From JBBQVS01 sp964250805 (lineage in GTDB: Bacteria > Chloroflexota > Ktedonobacteria > Ktedonobacterales > Ktedonobacteraceae): a stretch of DNA of 64,000 bases. Positions within the stretch are counted from its first letter, which is position 1. Each line of letters opens with the position of its first letter. The notes under the pieces were generated by a model. It had not been told where the DNA came from. It saw nothing but the letters and a program-made list of their open reading frames with translations, and made no database searches. This document shows positions 36,511-44,554 of this stretch, in pieces. The stretch covers positions 148,450 through 212,449 of the forward strand of contig CAXUHG010000001.1 in the NCBI GenBank assembly GCA_964250805.1, read 5' to 3'. A program made the position numbers and the translations under genes.

Positions 36511-37592
36511 CATTCAACACACACATACACTCGTTCCTCTAACCCTAGCTCATCCTTGACTTTTCCACATGATGAGCATGTCTTACTAGAAGGGAACCAA
36601 CGAGATACTTGCTTGACCTCAATACCAGCATATCTCGCTTTGTACATGAGTTGCCGCTTGAACTCACCCAAGCCAACATCACTAATAGCCCGCGCTAGTG
36701 TACGGTTTGTAAGCATCCCCTTGACGTTCAAATCTTCTAGGACAATCACGCTTGGTCTCTCTTCTGGCAGCTTGGTTTTCGCTACAATCTGAGAGGTGAC
36801 TTTGTGCAAGGCATCCTTACGAATATTGGCTATTCGCATATGTAGTCGCGCTAACTTCTTTTGTGCTTTCTTACGATTGTTACTTCCGTTTTGCTTTTTG
36901 CTATAACGATGTGAAGCACGTTTTAATACCTTTAAGCGAGAGCGTAACGCCTTTGGATTGTCGAATGTCTCCCCTGTAGAGAGCGTATCAAGCGTTTTGA
37001 TACCAACATCAATACCAATGGGTGTACCTGTTGCCTGTACAGGATCAACGTGTTCCTCTTCGACTTGTACCGAGACGAACCAACGCCCTGCTTTTTCACT
37101 GACGGTTGCAGACAAGACTTTGACGCCACATGTGGGAATGTAGCCATGTTCTTGGAGACGTATCTTACCGAGTTTAGGGAGTTGTATGCAGCCGTCAAAG
37201 ACATGTACAGGTGTATCCAGACGAAACGAGCCGCGCCCCCTGTGCTTGCTCTTGAACTTGGGATAGCCACATTTGCCTTTGTGCTTACTCTGTTTCTTGA
37301 GCTTGCACTTGCGAAAAAAGTTGTCAAAGGCTACGTCTAAATCTCGTAAGGCGTTTTGCACGATCCACTTACTAACACTTCCTAACCAGAACAAATCGTC
37401 ATGTTTTCGAGCAGTGAGTTCATGTTGTAAATCATTGGCATATGGCGTCTTTTCCCCGTTCTTATACGCCTCTTGTTTTCGAGCGAGGCCGTAATTATAC
37501 GCGAAACGCGAGATACCCGCACATTGACAAAGCAAGACATATTGTTCGCTTGTGGTATCGAGTTCGGTTTTGTAGCCTCTAACAACCTTCAT
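36441..37592 (-). CDS. tnpB: RNA-guided endonuclease TnpB (IS200/IS605 family)
   Basis: 383 residues with all RuvC-like residues in place: Asp in GIDVGIKTLDTLS (~193), Glu in VLEDLNVKGM (~285) and Asp in DRDYNAARV (~369), plus the zinc ribbon CSSCG and CVECG. It therefore looks catalytically intact. N-terminal HTH-like segment typical of OrfB begins KTELDTTSEQ. No TnpA transposase is adjacent, so the element cannot move alone (IS1341 type). The stop overlaps the ATG of the murJ frame as ATGA. Confidence 0.95.
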   Translation of the reverse strand: MKVVRGYKTELDTTSEQYVLLCQCAGISRFAYNYGLARKQEAYKNGEKTPYANDLQHELTARKHDDLFWLGSVSKWIVQNALRDLDVAFDNFFRKCKLKKQSKHKGKCGYPKFKSKHRGRGSFRLDTPVHVFDGCIQLPKLGKIRLQEHGYIPTCGVKVLSATVSEKAGRWFVSVQVEEEHVDPVQATGTPIGIDVGIKTLDTLSTGETFDNPKALRSRLKVLKRASHRYSKKQNGSNNRKKAQKKLARLHMRIANIRKDALHKVTSQIVAKTKLPEERPSVIVLEDLNVKGMLTNRTLARAISDVGLGEFKRQLMYKARYAGIEVKQVSRWFPSSKTCSSCGKVKDELGLEERVYVCVECGYVADRDYNAARVLVTSASKEK

Positions 37593-37766
37593 GACTTACC
37601 CCTTCTTCTTGCTTCATCACTTGCTCAACACATGCCTGTATCTTTTGCGCTCGCTCTTTAGAGTTCCCACTCTATAACATGAATATGCATGATTGCTTGC
37701 ACAGAAAAAGTCGTCTTCTTAGTATACGTAGGAGTCCGACTCAAGGTCTCGTTGTGTTTAGAAGAA

Positions 37767-37799
37767 TACCATACTAGCCATAAACTGGCTAGTATGGTA
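37767..37799 (-). terminator. 14-bp perfect hairpin after murJ paralogue 2
   Basis: TACCATACTAGCCA and its complement around a 5-nt loop, about 40 nt after the stop. On the minus strand it is followed by TTCTTCT, a weak U-rich tail. Confidence 0.65.
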
Positions 37800-37836
37800 G
37801 CGAAAAGTCATGCATGCAGACCCATTCAATCCGTCC

Positions 37837-39849
37837 TTAAACCCAGGTCAAATGCAACTTACTTAGTAAACGGTAAACTGAACCAATTTCTCGGCTCTCA
37901 AGTGTTTTGATAACCCTCGAAACACGCAGATAAATTAAACTTCCCACACCGCCAATGATTGCGAGTTTCAGGAGGGCCAGCAGAATACCTATGATGCCGA
38001 GCGATGCAGTACCATCACTGCCTGTTGTGACAAGAATGTTATCGAGCAGCAAACGCACAGCCATCACACCAGTGCCCATAATGAGAGAAGCAACCAGGAC
38101 GCGCAACGTGAATGAGGAGAGCGGACGCAGTTGTAGACCACCAACTTGCGGACGGAGCAACCAGAGGAGCGCAATTGCTTCGAGTAAGACAGCGATTGAG
38201 GTTGCAATGGCTAGCCCTCCCATACCCAATGCACCATTCAACAGGACGGCAGGAAGTGGAATATGAATGTAGGAACCTATTCCTGCCTGAATCAGTCGTA
38301 GTACGAAGTTAAGCAAGAGGACGCTGAGAGCGATTTTGACAATAAATTGCCCGATACTGATGATCACGGGCGTAACACTGGAATGCAATGCGTAGAACGA
38401 ACGCGTGAGTATCTCAATGATGGCAAGTCCAGGGAGACACAGGGCGAAACAGAACAGTGGAATCGCCATCGACTGAGCTTCGTTCTGATTCAAAGAACCA
38501 TGCTCGTATAGCACTTGAATCACGGGATAGCTAAGCAGCATCAAACCAATGCTACAGGGAATGGCAAGAAACAGAATACTACGCAACGTCTCGATAATGA
38601 GGGCGCGGAAACGGTCAATCCTACCCTCGGCGACATATTCCGTCATTCTTGGAAACGCGGCTGTACAGACCGCCATGACGCCACTGAGAGGCACTAGCAC
38701 GATACCGAATGCAAAAACATACTGTGTTATAAGCCCTTGTAGAGCGGCAGAGCCGAGTAAAACAATCAATACTTGAATAAAAACGCGATCAAGAGATGTA
38801 GCCACATTCACCATAGCAGCATTAGCGATGCGTGGAACCATTTGTTTCGCAATACGGCGTATGCCTGAATAACGCCAATTCAACGAGAAGGTATAGCGCA
38901 TCCCTGCCCGTCGCAAGCCAGGTAGTTGTATTGCAAGAAAGCAAAACGCACCGATAACAACACCCCACGTCGCCGCGTAAACGGCAACAACATCGTTACG
39001 CTGATGAGTTATGACTAATAGCAAGCCAGGAATAAGCCCCACAATCAAGCCAAAATTGTATAAGACTGGCGCGATTGCTGGTAATAAAAAGTGCTGTCGC
39101 GCATTTAGCACCGACATCACAACGACGCTTGCCCCCATAAATACCGCTTGCAGCAGCATGATGCGCGTCAGGGTCGCGATCAAGTCAAGGTGTACCAGAT
39201 AGGCAGCATACTGTTTTACCTGTCGCGGGTCTGGTCCCACATTATAGAGCGTCACTATTTGACGGGCGAAGACAATCACGAGTAGAGCTACTATCACCAT
39301 GAACAGAACTGAAAGATTGAGGGCAATACTTGCGATGCGCCACGCACTTTTTTCATCCTGTTCGCCGACCATATATGCGTTGAAGACGGGGATGAACGCC
39401 GACATCAACGCGCCGCCAGCTATCACATTATAGATGAGGTCGGGTACGAGAAAGGCTTGTTGGTAGGCATCGGTCACAGCACCGGATGCTCCCCCTGGCT
39501 CAAAAACTACCGTGAATAGCGATGTCTCGACCAACCCAAGCACACGACTAACGATCAAGGCAACGGAGATAATCAAAGCAGCGTTGACCAGGCTCATACG
39601 TTGCGGCACTCCATCAGCAGAGACGTTGCGCATAAAGAGACGAGTAAACCGTCCTTGTTGGCTGCCATGCTGCTGTAGACGCCGCTCGCGTCGTTCACTC
39701 AGATACCGTAATCGGTCTTCTTTCGGAGGCATTGGTAATCGTAAAGGTTGTGTTGGATTGAAATAGCGATATTGTAACCCTTGTTCATAAAGAGGGACAT
39801 TTTCCTCCTGTGGGAGTGGTTGTGTTTGTGATGGTTCATCGTGTTCCAT
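37837..39849 (-). CDS. murJ: MurJ-family lipid II flippase, paralogue 2
   Basis: 670 residues, same architecture as the downstream paralogue: a charged cytoplasmic tail (basic helix RLRYLSERRERRLQQ around residue 46-60) and about fourteen helices starting SRVLGLVETSLFTVVF. Similarity between the two is strong throughout, for example VPRIANAAMVNVATSLDR against VPRIINAAMLSLSTFVDR, so this is a tandem duplication. ATG follows AAGGAT. Which paralogue serves the main lipid II cycle, and whether the other flips another lipid-linked polymer, is unknown. Confidence 0.92.
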   Translation of the reverse strand: MEHDEPSQTQPLPQEENVPLYEQGLQYRYFNPTQPLRLPMPPKEDRLRYLSERRERRLQQHGSQQGRFTRLFMRNVSADGVPQRMSLVNAALIISVALIVSRVLGLVETSLFTVVFEPGGASGAVTDAYQQAFLVPDLIYNVIAGGALMSAFIPVFNAYMVGEQDEKSAWRIASIALNLSVLFMVIVALLVIVFARQIVTLYNVGPDPRQVKQYAAYLVHLDLIATLTRIMLLQAVFMGASVVVMSVLNARQHFLLPAIAPVLYNFGLIVGLIPGLLLVITHQRNDVVAVYAATWGVVIGAFCFLAIQLPGLRRAGMRYTFSLNWRYSGIRRIAKQMVPRIANAAMVNVATSLDRVFIQVLIVLLGSAALQGLITQYVFAFGIVLVPLSGVMAVCTAAFPRMTEYVAEGRIDRFRALIIETLRSILFLAIPCSIGLMLLSYPVIQVLYEHGSLNQNEAQSMAIPLFCFALCLPGLAIIEILTRSFYALHSSVTPVIISIGQFIVKIALSVLLLNFVLRLIQAGIGSYIHIPLPAVLLNGALGMGGLAIATSIAVLLEAIALLWLLRPQVGGLQLRPLSSFTLRVLVASLIMGTGVMAVRLLLDNILVTTGSDGTASLGIIGILLALLKLAIIGGVGSLIYLRVSRVIKTLESREIGSVYRLLSKLHLTWV

Positions 39850-39931
39850 AAAGTATCCTTATCATAATTTTTAGCGTAGAACATTTTTTATTGTATTTTG
39901 TGATAGCATTATACACTAATCTTGCTATGGC

Positions 39932-39953
39932 AATAAATCTGGCCCCTACGAAA
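39932..39953. repeat. Family A repeat remnant (one arm end)
   Basis: AATAAATCTGGCCCCTACGA matches the right arm of family A with one change. It sits directly before the -35 of the promoter at 39959. Confidence 0.7.
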
Positions 39954-39958
39954 TATAA

Positions 39959-39988
39959 TTGACCCACACATCTTCCATATGATATCAT
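39959..39988 (+). promoter_or_regulatory. Promoter of the small ORF / ABC exporter
   Basis: -35 TTGACC at 39959-39964, 18-bp spacer, -10 TATCAT at 39983-39988. Predicted start near 39995. Confidence 0.6.
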
Positions 39989-40059
39989 TCTCCATAGTAA
40001 CGATTATTGTTTTTGGCGCATACTTCCCCGCGCCGCCAGTTCGGAAAGGAGGTGTAAAG

Positions 40060-40134
40060 ATGAGCAAAAGCGCATACCGCGCAACAGCGATAACACCCAG
40101 CATGAAGGTATGGAGTTACACCGAAGATGCCTGA
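40060..40134 (+). CDS. 24-residue peptide, candidate leader peptide or exported peptide
   Basis: ORF encoding MSKSAYRATAITPSMK followed by VWSYTEDA. The ATG is preceded by AAAGGAGG, the strongest Shine-Dalgarno nearby, and a promoter lies 70 bp upstream. The next gene, 231 nt downstream, is an ABC exporter. It could be a leader peptide that controls the exporter by ribosome stalling, as BmrB does for BmrCD, or a peptide exported by it. Nine bases at 40196-40204 (CCTCCTTTC) are exactly complementary to its Shine-Dalgarno region. The rest of the 515-bp stretch 39850-40365 holds only a small hairpin CTCCGC/GCGGAG near 40300-40327. Confidence 0.5.
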   Translation: MSKSAYRATAITPSMKVWSYTEDA

Positions 40135-40365
40135 GAGATGTAGATGTAGAGATAACATTTCGCGTCATACTGTTCTCGATTCTTAGAAATCGCATCCTCC
40201 TTTCAACCTCCATAAACCACACCTCTGCCAAGAGAGTCTTTCCTTCTCTATAGCTTCCTCTCATGCTAGTGTTACCTGTCGCGCATCCTCGCCCATTGAC
40301 TCCGCTCGTTTGTTTTTGATGCGGAGTGAGACGTTGATACCATTTGCGACTGCTTGAACACTACC

Positions 40366-42210
40366 ATGAGGAGTATCGCTTTGCTTCCAACCGATTCGAC
40401 CACGAAAGAACCATCAGCAATACCGACGACGAAGAATCTTCCCGTGACAAAAACTGGTTATGTCCCTACTCGTTTTCATTCACGCACCAAGAAGTTTTTA
40501 TCGTACTACAAACCATATCTAGGCTTGTTTTTCGCGGACATAGCCTGTGCCCTTATCATATCAGTGATAACATTGCTACTCCCGTTATGTGCGCAATACA
40601 TCACCAAGAACATCTTAGAAGGTAACATGCCTCATGCGCTCGACTCCATCTATCTAATAGGTGCGCTCATGCTAGCATTGGTAGGCATTCACACGCTGTG
40701 TACTTTGTTCGTTGACTTTCAAGGGCATGTGATGGGTGCTAGAATGGAAAGCGACATACGCAGTGAGCTATTCGAGCATTATCAAAAGCTCTCGTTTAGC
40801 TTTTATGATGAACAAAGAACAGGCCAATTGATGACTCGCATTACCAACGATACATTCTGGCTAGGCGAGTTATATCATCACGGACCCGAAGATATCGTCA
40901 TTACCTGTTTGACGGTCGTTGGTGCCTTCATTATCCTCCTGAGAATCAACGTTGCACTGACGTTGACCGTCTTTCTCTTTTTGCCAATTATGGCTGTGTA
41001 CGCGCTATACTTCAATAAAAGAATGAACAGAGCGTTACGTAGCAGTAAAGATAGAATAGGGAATATCAACGCGCAGGTTGAAGATACGCTTGCGGGCATT
41101 CGAGTGGTAAAATCATTTACCAATGAAGATATCGAAACAAGAAAGTTTGCTGAGGCGAATCATCGTTTTGTCATCAGCCGTAGCGATGGCTACAAGAGCG
41201 AGGCGTATTTTTCCAGCGGATTGATTGCATTCACACAACTCATTACCATCGCTGTTATCATTCTTGGCGGCGTTGCTATCATTCATGCCTCCCTAGATGT
41301 CGCTGATTTAGTTACTTATCTCTTGTGCATTGCTATCCTCGTCGATCCAATTCAGAAATTAGTCAACTTTGGCAGACTCTATCAGGAAGGCATTACCGGA
41401 TTTCAACGCTTAATGGATATTTTGGAAGTGGCACCCGATCTACAGGACGCGGTAGATGCAACGAATCTGACACAGGTTCGGGGTCATGTGGAGTTTCAGG
41501 ATGTTAGCTTTAAATACAAAGAAAATTCCAATTATGTTGTGAAGAACCTATCGCTTCAGATACAAGCTGGCGAATACGTTGCCTTGGTTGGGTCTTCTGG
41601 TGTTGGCAAGACAACACTCTGTTCGCTCATTCCGCGTTTCTATGAAGTAAATGCGGGAAAAGTACTGCTGGATGGGCAGAATATCCGAGATGTTACCTTG
41701 CGCTCATTGCGAAGGAATATCGGTATTGTGCAGCAAGATGTCTATTTGTTTGCTGGAACCGTAGCAGACAATATCAACTACGGGAAACTTGAAGCCAGTA
41801 GACAAGAAATTATTGACGCGGCTAAACAGGCGCACGCACATGATTTTATCATGGCATTGCCCGATGGCTATGACACGGATATTGGTCAACGCGGTGTAAA
41901 GCTCTCAGGCGGGCAAAAGCAACGTTTGAGTATCGCACGCGTCTTCCTCAAAAACCCTCCGGTTATCATTTTTGATGAAGCAACGAGTGCGCTGGATAAT
42001 GAAAGTGAAAAGGCTGTGCAGGATTCATTGGAAAAGTTAGCCGACAATCGCACGACGCTTGTCATAGCCCATCGTTTGTCAACCATCCGCAACGCTCAAA
42101 GAATAGTAGTGCTATCTGACACTGGAATCGCTGAACAGGGAACACATGCAGAGTTACTTGCATTGAATGGCACCTATGCGAACTTGTACAACATGCAGTC
42201 AAAAATATGA
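40366..42210 (+). CDS. ABC exporter, fused permease and ATPase
   Basis: 614 residues: six-helix membrane domain (~60-340) and ATPase. Walker A GSSGVGKTT (~395), signature LSGGQKQRLS (~515), Walker B VIIFDEATSALD, H-loop AHRLST. This is a half-transporter of the MsbA/LmrA type that works as a dimer; lipid, drug and peptide substrates are all possible. The start is uncertain: TTG 40354 and ATG 40366 share the frame and neither has a good Shine-Dalgarno, in contrast to the small ORF upstream. Confidence 0.9.
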   Translation: MRSIALLPTDSTTKEPSAIPTTKNLPVTKTGYVPTRFHSRTKKFLSYYKPYLGLFFADIACALIISVITLLLPLCAQYITKNILEGNMPHALDSIYLIGALMLALVGIHTLCTLFVDFQGHVMGARMESDIRSELFEHYQKLSFSFYDEQRTGQLMTRITNDTFWLGELYHHGPEDIVITCLTVVGAFIILLRINVALTLTVFLFLPIMAVYALYFNKRMNRALRSSKDRIGNINAQVEDTLAGIRVVKSFTNEDIETRKFAEANHRFVISRSDGYKSEAYFSSGLIAFTQLITIAVIILGGVAIIHASLDVADLVTYLLCIAILVDPIQKLVNFGRLYQEGITGFQRLMDILEVAPDLQDAVDATNLTQVRGHVEFQDVSFKYKENSNYVVKNLSLQIQAGEYVALVGSSGVGKTTLCSLIPRFYEVNAGKVLLDGQNIRDVTLRSLRRNIGIVQQDVYLFAGTVADNINYGKLEASRQEIIDAAKQAHAHDFIMALPDGYDTDIGQRGVKLSGGQKQRLSIARVFLKNPPVIIFDEATSALDNESEKAVQDSLEKLADNRTTLVIAHRLSTIRNAQRIVVLSDTGIAEQGTHAELLALNGTYANLYNMQSKI

Positions 42211-42211
42211 G

Positions 42212-42286
42212 GGGAGCAGGGAGACCGCAAGGGTCTCCCCTACATCTCCTACGTGTAGAGGAGACCCTTGCGGTCTCCTTGCTCCC
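42212..42286. repeat. Palindromic repeat family D, copy 2
   Basis: 75 bp, arms GGGAGCAGGGAGACCGCAAG and complement. It begins immediately after the ABC exporter stop. Same core as 25298-25372 but with a different outer extension (GGGAGC/GCTCCC). Confidence 0.92.
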
Positions 42287-42405
42287 TGCACAATATTCGT
42301 GAAACAAAGTGACGTAGAAAAGCCTCCTACTAACAGACCACCCGAAAAGAGAGTGATGAAGATATTATTCCGTGGCAAGGGTGGAGTTAGTTTCTCGGAG
42401 GCTCA

Positions 42406-43302
42406 ATGAACTCTAAGACCATCTACAAGGCGATTATCCTTGTGGTCGTTATCGGTCCGCTACTTGCTACTGTTTTCGCTATCAATTTACTTTGGCAACG
42501 TGCTGTGCATCCAGTAGACATTGTGCTGCTGTTAAGCATGTATGTCATCACCGCCCTCGGCGTCACCGCTGGCTATCACCGCATGTTGACTCATCGCAGC
42601 TTTCAACCACATCCCGTTATCAAATTTATTTTCCTGGTCATGGGGTCCATGTCCTTAGAGGGGTCCGCGCTAGAATGGGCTTCGACACATACAAAACATC
42701 ACGCACAGGCTGATAAAGAGGGCGATCCGCATAGCCCCGTAGAAGGCTTCTTTCACTCTCATGTCGGCTGGCTTTTCAAAGATAATACAGCACCACCCGA
42801 AGTGTACGCACGTCACCTGCTCAAAGACCCGATTGTCATGTTTGTGAGCCGCACCTTCTTTCTGTGGGTGGGAATTTCGCTACTCATTCCATTTCTGATT
42901 GGCGGCTGGGAAGGTCTGCTCTGGGGCGGTCTTGTACGCATCTTCCTGGCACACCACGTCACATGGAGCGTCAACTCGGTCTGTCACACCTTCGGCAAAC
43001 GCGACTTCGAGACCAACGATCAGAGCCGCAACGAATGGGTTGTTGGCCTGCTCGCTCTAGGCGAGGGCTGGCACAACAATCACCATGCCTTTCCACGCTC
43101 AGCCTTTCACGGCCTACGCTGGTGGCAGTTCGACTTCTCCGGCTACGTCATCTGGACGCTTGAGCGCGTCGGCCTCGTCAAAGACGTGTATCGCGTCTCC
43201 CCTGAGATGCTTGCCCGCCGCTCGACGAAACAAAGTGTAGAGGATGCAATGAGGAATGTAGTACCCGTTGATATCGAGCGCGAACAGGTCGCATCGCGCT
43301 AA
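42406..43302 (+). CDS. Acyl-CoA / fatty-acid delta-9-type desaturase
   Basis: 298-residue membrane di-iron desaturase that introduces a double bond in acyl chains, adjusting membrane fluidity. The three histidine boxes are present: HRMLTH (~residue 59), HTKHH (~97) and HNNHH (~225). Helices at ~7-28 and ~35-53, then a pair at ~140-180, match the family topology. ATG follows GGAGG. It is transcribed alone, downstream of a family D repeat and followed by a family A repeat. Confidence 0.94.
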   Translation: MNSKTIYKAIILVVVIGPLLATVFAINLLWQRAVHPVDIVLLLSMYVITALGVTAGYHRMLTHRSFQPHPVIKFIFLVMGSMSLEGSALEWASTHTKHHAQADKEGDPHSPVEGFFHSHVGWLFKDNTAPPEVYARHLLKDPIVMFVSRTFFLWVGISLLIPFLIGGWEGLLWGGLVRIFLAHHVTWSVNSVCHTFGKRDFETNDQSRNEWVVGLLALGEGWHNNHHAFPRSAFHGLRWWQFDFSGYVIWTLERVGLVKDVYRVSPEMLARRSTKQSVEDAMRNVVPVDIEREQVASR

Positions 43303-43325
43303 CGAAATTGAGCCGATTCGACGGA

Positions 43326-43466
43326 TTTCGTAGGGACTAGATTTATCGCGTCCGAGGGGTGATTTATCACATGAGATCAGGTCTGAGATAGCTTTTAGAG
43401 CGGATTCACAAGAATCTCGCTCAATAAATTGAGCAAACGGACGCGATAAATCTAGTCCCTACGAAA
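43326..43466. repeat. Palindromic repeat family A, full copy 3
   Basis: 141 bp with TTTCGTAGGGACTAGATTTA arms; GATTCGACGGAT and ATCCATCGAATC outside extend the pairing. Inner sites GTGATTTATCAC and GCTCAATAAATTGAGC. Confidence 0.93.
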
Positions 43467-43542
43467 TCCATCGAATCAACATCCGTATGCCATTTTCTGT
43501 TGTTTATGGTATGCTAGCAGCAGAAAGGTGGGCAAAAACCTA

Positions 43543-43747
43543 TGAATCCTGAACACTATTCAATGATCATTCGCTGGGATCCAAGAGATGACATCTACAT
43601 TGTTGATGTCCCAAACTTCCTGGTTGTAGAACACATGGCAAAACATATGCTGAGGCAATCAAAAACGCACTCGAAGTTATCGAGCTTTGGATTGATGATG
43701 CCATAAAATCAGGAGAACCCGTTCCTCCTCCACTGGTTGCAGCGTAG
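43543..43747 (+). pseudogene. HicB-like antitoxin, frameshifted
   Basis: The start MNPEHYSMIIRWDPRDDIYI and, in another frame, RTHGKTYAEAIKNALEVIEL then WIDDAIKSGEPVPPP together give a standard HicB-type protein of about 68 residues. One base is missing near 43622 (CCTGGTTGT where CCTGGGTTGT would keep frame), so the present frame stops early. HicB proteins are antitoxins of HicA mRNA interferases or orphan relatives. No hicA-like ORF is adjacent. AAAGGTGGG precedes the ATG. Confidence 0.8.
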
Positions 43748-43751
43748 TCTT

Positions 43752-44324
43752 TTAATTCAAATTTCCCATTAATTGACAATAAACTGCTCCCATGTTTTCG
43801 GCAGAAAGCGGGACATCTTGCTTGAGCCACCAGGAGAGTAAGCCGAGCAGCGATCCCGCTGCATGGACTGCGAGTATCTCGCTACTCACCAATGATGAGT
43901 TTTTCATTTTCAATGGGCTTTCCGGCAGAAACCGTTGGCACAGTTCGGTAAAATAGGTCCTCATCACATCCTCAATTGTCCTAGTCGGTCCCGCTTCTTT
44001 GAGCATTGCTTGATACAACTGCCTCCGTCGTGCAACGTGCTGGAAAATACGAACACTCACCATAGAATAGGTGCATAGCTTTTCTGTTTCAGGTTCCACA
44101 TCCAGATGCATGTCGTGCAGAAGTGTTTTGATGCTTTCCTGCAGCAGATGTTCTTTGTCTCGATAGTGCAGATAGAACGTGGTTCGTCCCAAATTGGCTT
44201 GCTCTGTAATATCGGCAATCGTGATGCGTTCATAGCAGCGCTCTATGATTAAGGAGAAGAGAGCCTCTTGCAACAAGGGGCGTGTGCGCTGAATACGTCG
44301 ATCTAAAAGCTGGTTTCCATTCAT
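43752..44324 (-). CDS. TetR/AcrR family regulator
   Basis: 190 residues from ATG 44324 (193 from 44333). The N-terminal helix-turn-helix is clear: ITIADITEQANLGRTTFYLHYRDKE-like segment at ~residues 35-60; the C-terminal ligand domain is helical. Divergent from the SGNH hydrolase/oxidoreductase pair, which it probably represses; a 15-bp palindrome lies between them. AGGA precedes the shorter start at better spacing. Confidence 0.92.
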   Translation of the reverse strand: MNGNQLLDRRIQRTRPLLQEALFSLIIERCYERITIADITEQANLGRTTFYLHYRDKEHLLQESIKTLLHDMHLDVEPETEKLCTYSMVSVRIFQHVARRRQLYQAMLKEAGPTRTIEDVMRTYFTELCQRFLPESPLKMKNSSLVSSEILAVHAAGSLLGLLSWWLKQDVPLSAENMGAVYCQLMGNLN

Positions 44325-44443
44325 CTTTTTCATTCCTGTATACTAGTGAACACATAGCGTCTTTGTGTTCGACAATTCCATCAGGCTCATTTTTGCTTGC
44401 TCTCAAACAGAGGGATACGGTACAATAGGGCAGTCAATGCGAG

Positions 44444-44458
44444 TGAACACGGTGTTCA
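44444..44458. promoter_or_regulatory. Candidate TetR operator
   Basis: TGAACACGGTGTTCA, a palindrome with one central unpaired base. Half sites TGAACAC and GTGTTCGA recur at 44346-44373 near the tetR start. Location between the divergent genes fits autoregulation plus control of the neighbour operon. Confidence 0.65.
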
Positions 44459-44554
44459 GTAGTGATTGCTCTGTCATCACAGTATAGCACATCTATACTG
44501 GCTATGAGGCAAAAATAGAGTATCTAAAATACATAATGCAAAAGGACAATGTTT

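Larger units (their letters stand above)
36346..37685 (-). mobile_element. IS1341-type TnpB-only element between two murJ genes
   Basis: Contains tnpB and its right end. The left end is probably near a small hairpin AGAGT/ACTCT at 37660-37673. No terminal inverted repeats or target duplication are expected for this family, so boundaries are estimates. The element lies in the same direction as, and directly upstream of, murJ paralogue 1. Confidence 0.7.

Noticed and set aside
40004..40264. Minus-strand ORF of 86 codons opposite the small peptide
   Set aside because: No ribosome binding site at usable spacing and no recognisable sequence; the plus-strand ORF has promoter and Shine-Dalgarno.
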